Assembly: GCA_002352125.1 (NCBI GenBank)
Contig: DEHU01000141.1
Coordinates: forward strand, 1,378 to 9,124
Reading direction: 5' to 3'
Length of the DNA stretch: 7,747 nucleotides
Source of the DNA: Competibacteraceae bacterium UBA2792
GTDB lineage: Bacteria; Pseudomonadota; Gammaproteobacteria; Competibacterales; Competibacteraceae
The position numbers and the translations under genes were made by a program. The notes under the pieces were generated by a model. The model was not told the origin of the DNA. It ran no database searches and saw only the letters and a program-made list of their open reading frames with translations. This document shows, one piece after another, positions 5,763 to 7,747 of the stretch (positions are counted from its first letter, which is position 1; the number at the start of each line of letters is the position of its first letter).

Positions 5763-6863
5763 ATGCCGTTCGCTCCGCTATCCAAACCCGGCAACCCGAT
5801 TGCGGCCGACTCGGTCCCCGATCCTTCCAGACGCTCGTTTCTAGCCGGTTTGAGCACCCTGTTCGCCACCGCCGCCTTCAGCCTCGGTTCACGGAGCGCG
5901 TCGGCTCAGTGGGGAGAAGAGCCACAGCCGCTCGACCACCCCAGTTGGTACGACCGTCCCGGCCGCTACAACCGCCCGCGCAGGTACGATCAACCAAGCT
6001 GGCAAAATCGCCAGAACTGGCCCGATCAACCGATCGACCGTCCGCAACCGCGCGCTTGGATTTCGAACAACCTCAACAATACCATCGAGCGCTACATCGC
6101 CAGCCAGCGCCGGACCGGGAGACTGGCCGCGAACGAACGCAGCGCGTGGCTGGTTTACGACTTCACCAGCGGCCGGTATCTGGCCACGATCAACGCCGGT
6201 ATTCCCTATCAAAGCGCCAGCATGATCAAGCCGTTCATCGCCTTGGCGTTTTTTTACAAAGTGCAAGAAGGCAGGCTCAACTACACCCCCTATCACCGCC
6301 AGCGGATGGAGGCGATGATCCAGCGCAGCGACAACCGGGCCACCAACTATTTTATCGAGCTGCTGAACCGGACCAGCGGCCGTTCCGGACCAACCGAGGC
6401 GCAACACACCCTCAAACGCCGCAACCCCGGAATTTTTCGCCACACCCGGATCGTCGAGCGTATCCCCAGAGGAGGACGTTCCTATCGGAACAAGGCTTCC
6501 GCCCTCGATTACAGCCGGTTTTTGCAAGCGCTCTGGTACGATCGCCTGCCCTACTCCGGAGAGATCAAGCGATTGATGAATTTGCCCAACCGCGACCGGA
6601 TCTATACGGGGGCAACGGGCGTGCCTCGCGGAACGGAGGTGCTCGACAAAACCGGTACCACGGCTCGACTGTGCGGGGACATGGGCATCCTGATCGCACG
6701 CGGTCGCGATGGCCGACAATATCCTTACACGTTTATCGGCATCATCGAAAAAGCTCGACCGGCCGGCAACTATTCGGCCTGGAAAAACGCCCGCGGCGAC
6801 ATCATCCGCGATGTATCCGGCATCGCTTACAACCACATGCGCCAGATGCACGACTTGGTGTGA
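5763..6863 (+). CDS. Tat-exported serine hydrolase of the class A beta-lactamase / PBP-like fold
   Basis: The 366-residue product begins with a twin-arginine signal: SRRSFLAG at 22-29, a hydrophobic stretch, and a likely cut after ASA at 46-48. This implies export in folded form to the periplasm. Residues about 52-98 are a low-complexity linker rich in Pro, Arg, Tyr, Trp, Asp and Gln. The enzyme domain has the three serine-hydrolase motifs in order: SxxK as SMIK (Ser153, Lys156), SDN (189-191) and KTG (296-298). The overall order fits the beta-lactamase2-type family. The class A glutamate motif ExxLN in the omega loop is not seen; Glu232 in TRIVERIP is the nearest candidate. True antibiotic resistance is therefore doubtful, and a peptidoglycan-peptide hydrolase or D-amino-acid peptidase role is equally possible. 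The start at 5763 has CGAGG 7 nt upstream. The gene follows the EEP gene by 51 bp and converges with the sigma-54 regulator gene. Confidence 0.88.
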   Translation: MPFAPLSKPGNPIAADSVPDPSRRSFLAGLSTLFATAAFSLGSRSASAQWGEEPQPLDHPSWYDRPGRYNRPRRYDQPSWQNRQNWPDQPIDRPQPRAWISNNLNNTIERYIASQRRTGRLAANERSAWLVYDFTSGRYLATINAGIPYQSASMIKPFIALAFFYKVQEGRLNYTPYHRQRMEAMIQRSDNRATNYFIELLNRTSGRSGPTEAQHTLKRRNPGIFRHTRIVERIPRGGRSYRNKASALDYSRFLQALWYDRLPYSGEIKRLMNLPNRDRIYTGATGVPRGTEVLDKTGTTARLCGDMGILIARGRDGRQYPYTFIGIIEKARPAGNYSAWKNARGDIIRDVSGIAYNHMRQMHDLV

Positions 6864-6885
6864 GGGGCGTTTCTTCCGCCGCGAA

Positions 6886-6930
6886 AGGATCCCTGGTAGG
6901 ACCTCATTTTCGTAAGGTTCTACCCATCCT
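6886..6930. terminator. Long hairpin between convergent genes, overlapping the regulator's stop codon
   Basis: GGTAGGACCT (6895-6904) pairs with AGGTTCTACC (6915-6924) over 10 bp with one G-U pair and a 10-base loop. AGGAT (6886-6890) and ATCCT (6926-6930) can extend the stem past an unequal bulge. The hairpin lies 22 nt after the hydrolase stop and contains the TAG (6922-6920) of the minus-strand regulator. There is no strong T-run on either side, so its work as an intrinsic terminator is uncertain. It could instead protect the 3' ends of both messages. Confidence 0.5.
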
Positions 6931-7747
6931 CGCCGGTCGATGAATCGCGCTCCTTGCGTCGCATCAGCCGCTTGTTCAACGCTTGTCGCGACAGACCCAA
7001 CATTCCGGCCGCCATGCCCTGGTTGCCGTCTGCGCGCCGCAATGCCTCCTGGACCAGCGCCTCCTCGGCCTCGTCCAGCGTGGGCAACCGCTCGGTAGCC
7101 AGCAGCCCCGCCAAATCCGCCGGCCGATTCATTTCCTCGGCCAGCAGCGGCCCGGCGCCCATCGCCGCCTTGAAGCTTTGCAGGGACAAAGTGCCGCCTT
7201 GGTGGAGGGCGACGGCGTCGAAAATCATCGCTTCCAGTTCGCGCACGTTGCCGGGAAAGCTGTAGGTTTTCAGCAGCCGGTAGAGCTCCAGCGGTGGAGT
7301 TGGTGGCGGCTTATGCAAAGCGTGGGCAGCTTTCTCCAGCAGATGGTTGACCAGCAATGGGATATCCTCCAAGCGTTCGCGCAGCGCCAGAAGATGAACA
7401 TGATGAGTCCGCAGCCGGTAGTACAAATCCTTGCGGAACGATCCGGCCTTGACCCGTTCGGCGACATCGTAATTGGTGGCCACCACGATGCGAGCGCGGC
7501 ACTGGCGCGGTCGATCCACCCCTAACGGATAGTAGGTTCCTTCTTGAAGCAGCCGCAACAACTTGACCTGTGAGGGCACGGAAAGATCGCCGATTTCGTC
7601 GAGGAACAGGGTACCGTCGGCCGCGTTGGTGACCAGTCCATCCCTGGCCCGATCAGCGCCGGTGAACGCCCCTCTGGCGTGACCGAATAGCGTATCGGCG
7701 AACACGGTATCGTCCAACCCCGCCACGTTGACCGCGACGAATTCGCC
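6920..7747 (-). CDS. Sigma-54-dependent transcriptional activator (AAA+ domain and Fis-type HTH), N-terminus outside window
   Basis: This is the C-terminal 275 residues of an NtrC/PspF-type bacterial enhancer-binding protein, which uses ATP to open promoters bound by RNA polymerase with sigma-54. Counting from the window edge, the open frame starts inside the AAA+ domain at [10 protein letters not shown], just after the Walker A region, which is not visible. Key parts are [12 protein letters not shown] with the intact sigma-54-contacting GAFTGA loop (26-31), Walker B GTLFLDE (45-51), VVATN (88-92), FRKDLYYRL with the arginine finger region (104-112) and GNVREL sensor II (166-171). A Fis-type helix-turn-helix lies at about 232-262 ([23 protein letters not shown]). 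The N-terminal sensory or receiver domain lies beyond the window, so the signal cannot be named. The internal GTG at 7726 is not a start, since the frame and the family match continue to the edge. A possible target site near these genes could not be recognised. Confidence 0.95.
   Translation of the reverse strand, partial: GEFVAVNVAGLDDTVFADTLFGHARGAFTGADRARDGLVTNAADGTLFLDEIGDLSVPSQVKLLRLLQEGTYYPLGVDRPRQCRARIVVATNYDVAERVKAGSFRKDLYYRLRTHHVHLLALRERLEDIPLLVNHLLEKAAHALHKPPPTPPLELYRLLKTYSFPGNVRELEAMIFDAVALHQGGTLSLQSFKAAMGAGPLLAEEMNRPADLAGLLATERLPTLDEAEEALVQEALRRADGNQGMAAGMLGLSRQALNKRLMRRKERDSSTGEDG

Noticed and set aside
5889..6851. 320-codon minus-strand frame opposite the serine hydrolase
   Set aside because: The plus strand encodes the Tat signal and SxxK, SDN and KTG motifs. 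The antisense product has no domain features.
5909..6943. 344-codon plus-strand frame overlapping the serine hydrolase
   Set aside because: It is rich in Arg, Gln, Pro and His, as expected of an out-of-frame reading, has no ribosome binding site and runs into the intergenic hairpin.

Overview
The window reads as a piece of a GC-rich proteobacterial chromosome, most likely gammaproteobacterial. The partial chorismate synthase matches the E. coli AroC pattern closely from memory. The rest of the gene set (Hanks-type kinase with PEGA and MORN modules, Tat-exported serine hydrolase, sigma-54 activator) suits an environmental gammaproteobacterium such as a purple-sulfur or Competibacter-like lineage. 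That placement is an inference, because no search could be run. No IS element, integrase, tRNA, rRNA or CRISPR array is visible.

Layout. Bases 1-635 (minus) hold the 5' two thirds of aroC, cut by the window edge. A 290-bp divergent spacer with small hairpins separates it from a large plus-strand gene at 926-4066. That gene encodes a 1046-residue transmembrane Ser/Thr protein kinase: kinase domain, one membrane helix, then a long extracytoplasmic part with TPR-like repeats, proline-rich linkers, a PEGA domain and C-terminal MORN repeats. A bidirectional-looking terminator (4081-4111) separates it from a convergent small gene (4205-4477, minus). This small gene encodes a 90-residue cysteine- and glycine-containing protein of unknown function and has a very good ribosome binding site.

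After an AT-richer spacer come two plus-strand genes 51 bp apart. The first (4755-5711) is a membrane-anchored endonuclease/exonuclease/phosphatase-fold protein. The second (5763-6863) is a Tat-exported serine hydrolase of the class A beta-lactamase/penicillin-binding fold. They may share a transcript. A long hairpin lies between the hydrolase gene and the convergent 3' end of a sigma-54-dependent activator (6920-7747, minus), whose N-terminal part is outside the window.

How the genes relate. aroC is core metabolism (shikimate pathway). The kinase looks like an envelope-sensing receptor. The phosphatase-fold protein and the hydrolase both sit in or beyond the membrane, so an envelope role is possible for the pair. 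Nothing in the sequence ties the kinase, the small Cys protein and the sigma-54 regulator into one pathway. The points most worth a second look are the kinase's domain combination and the unrecognised 90-residue protein.
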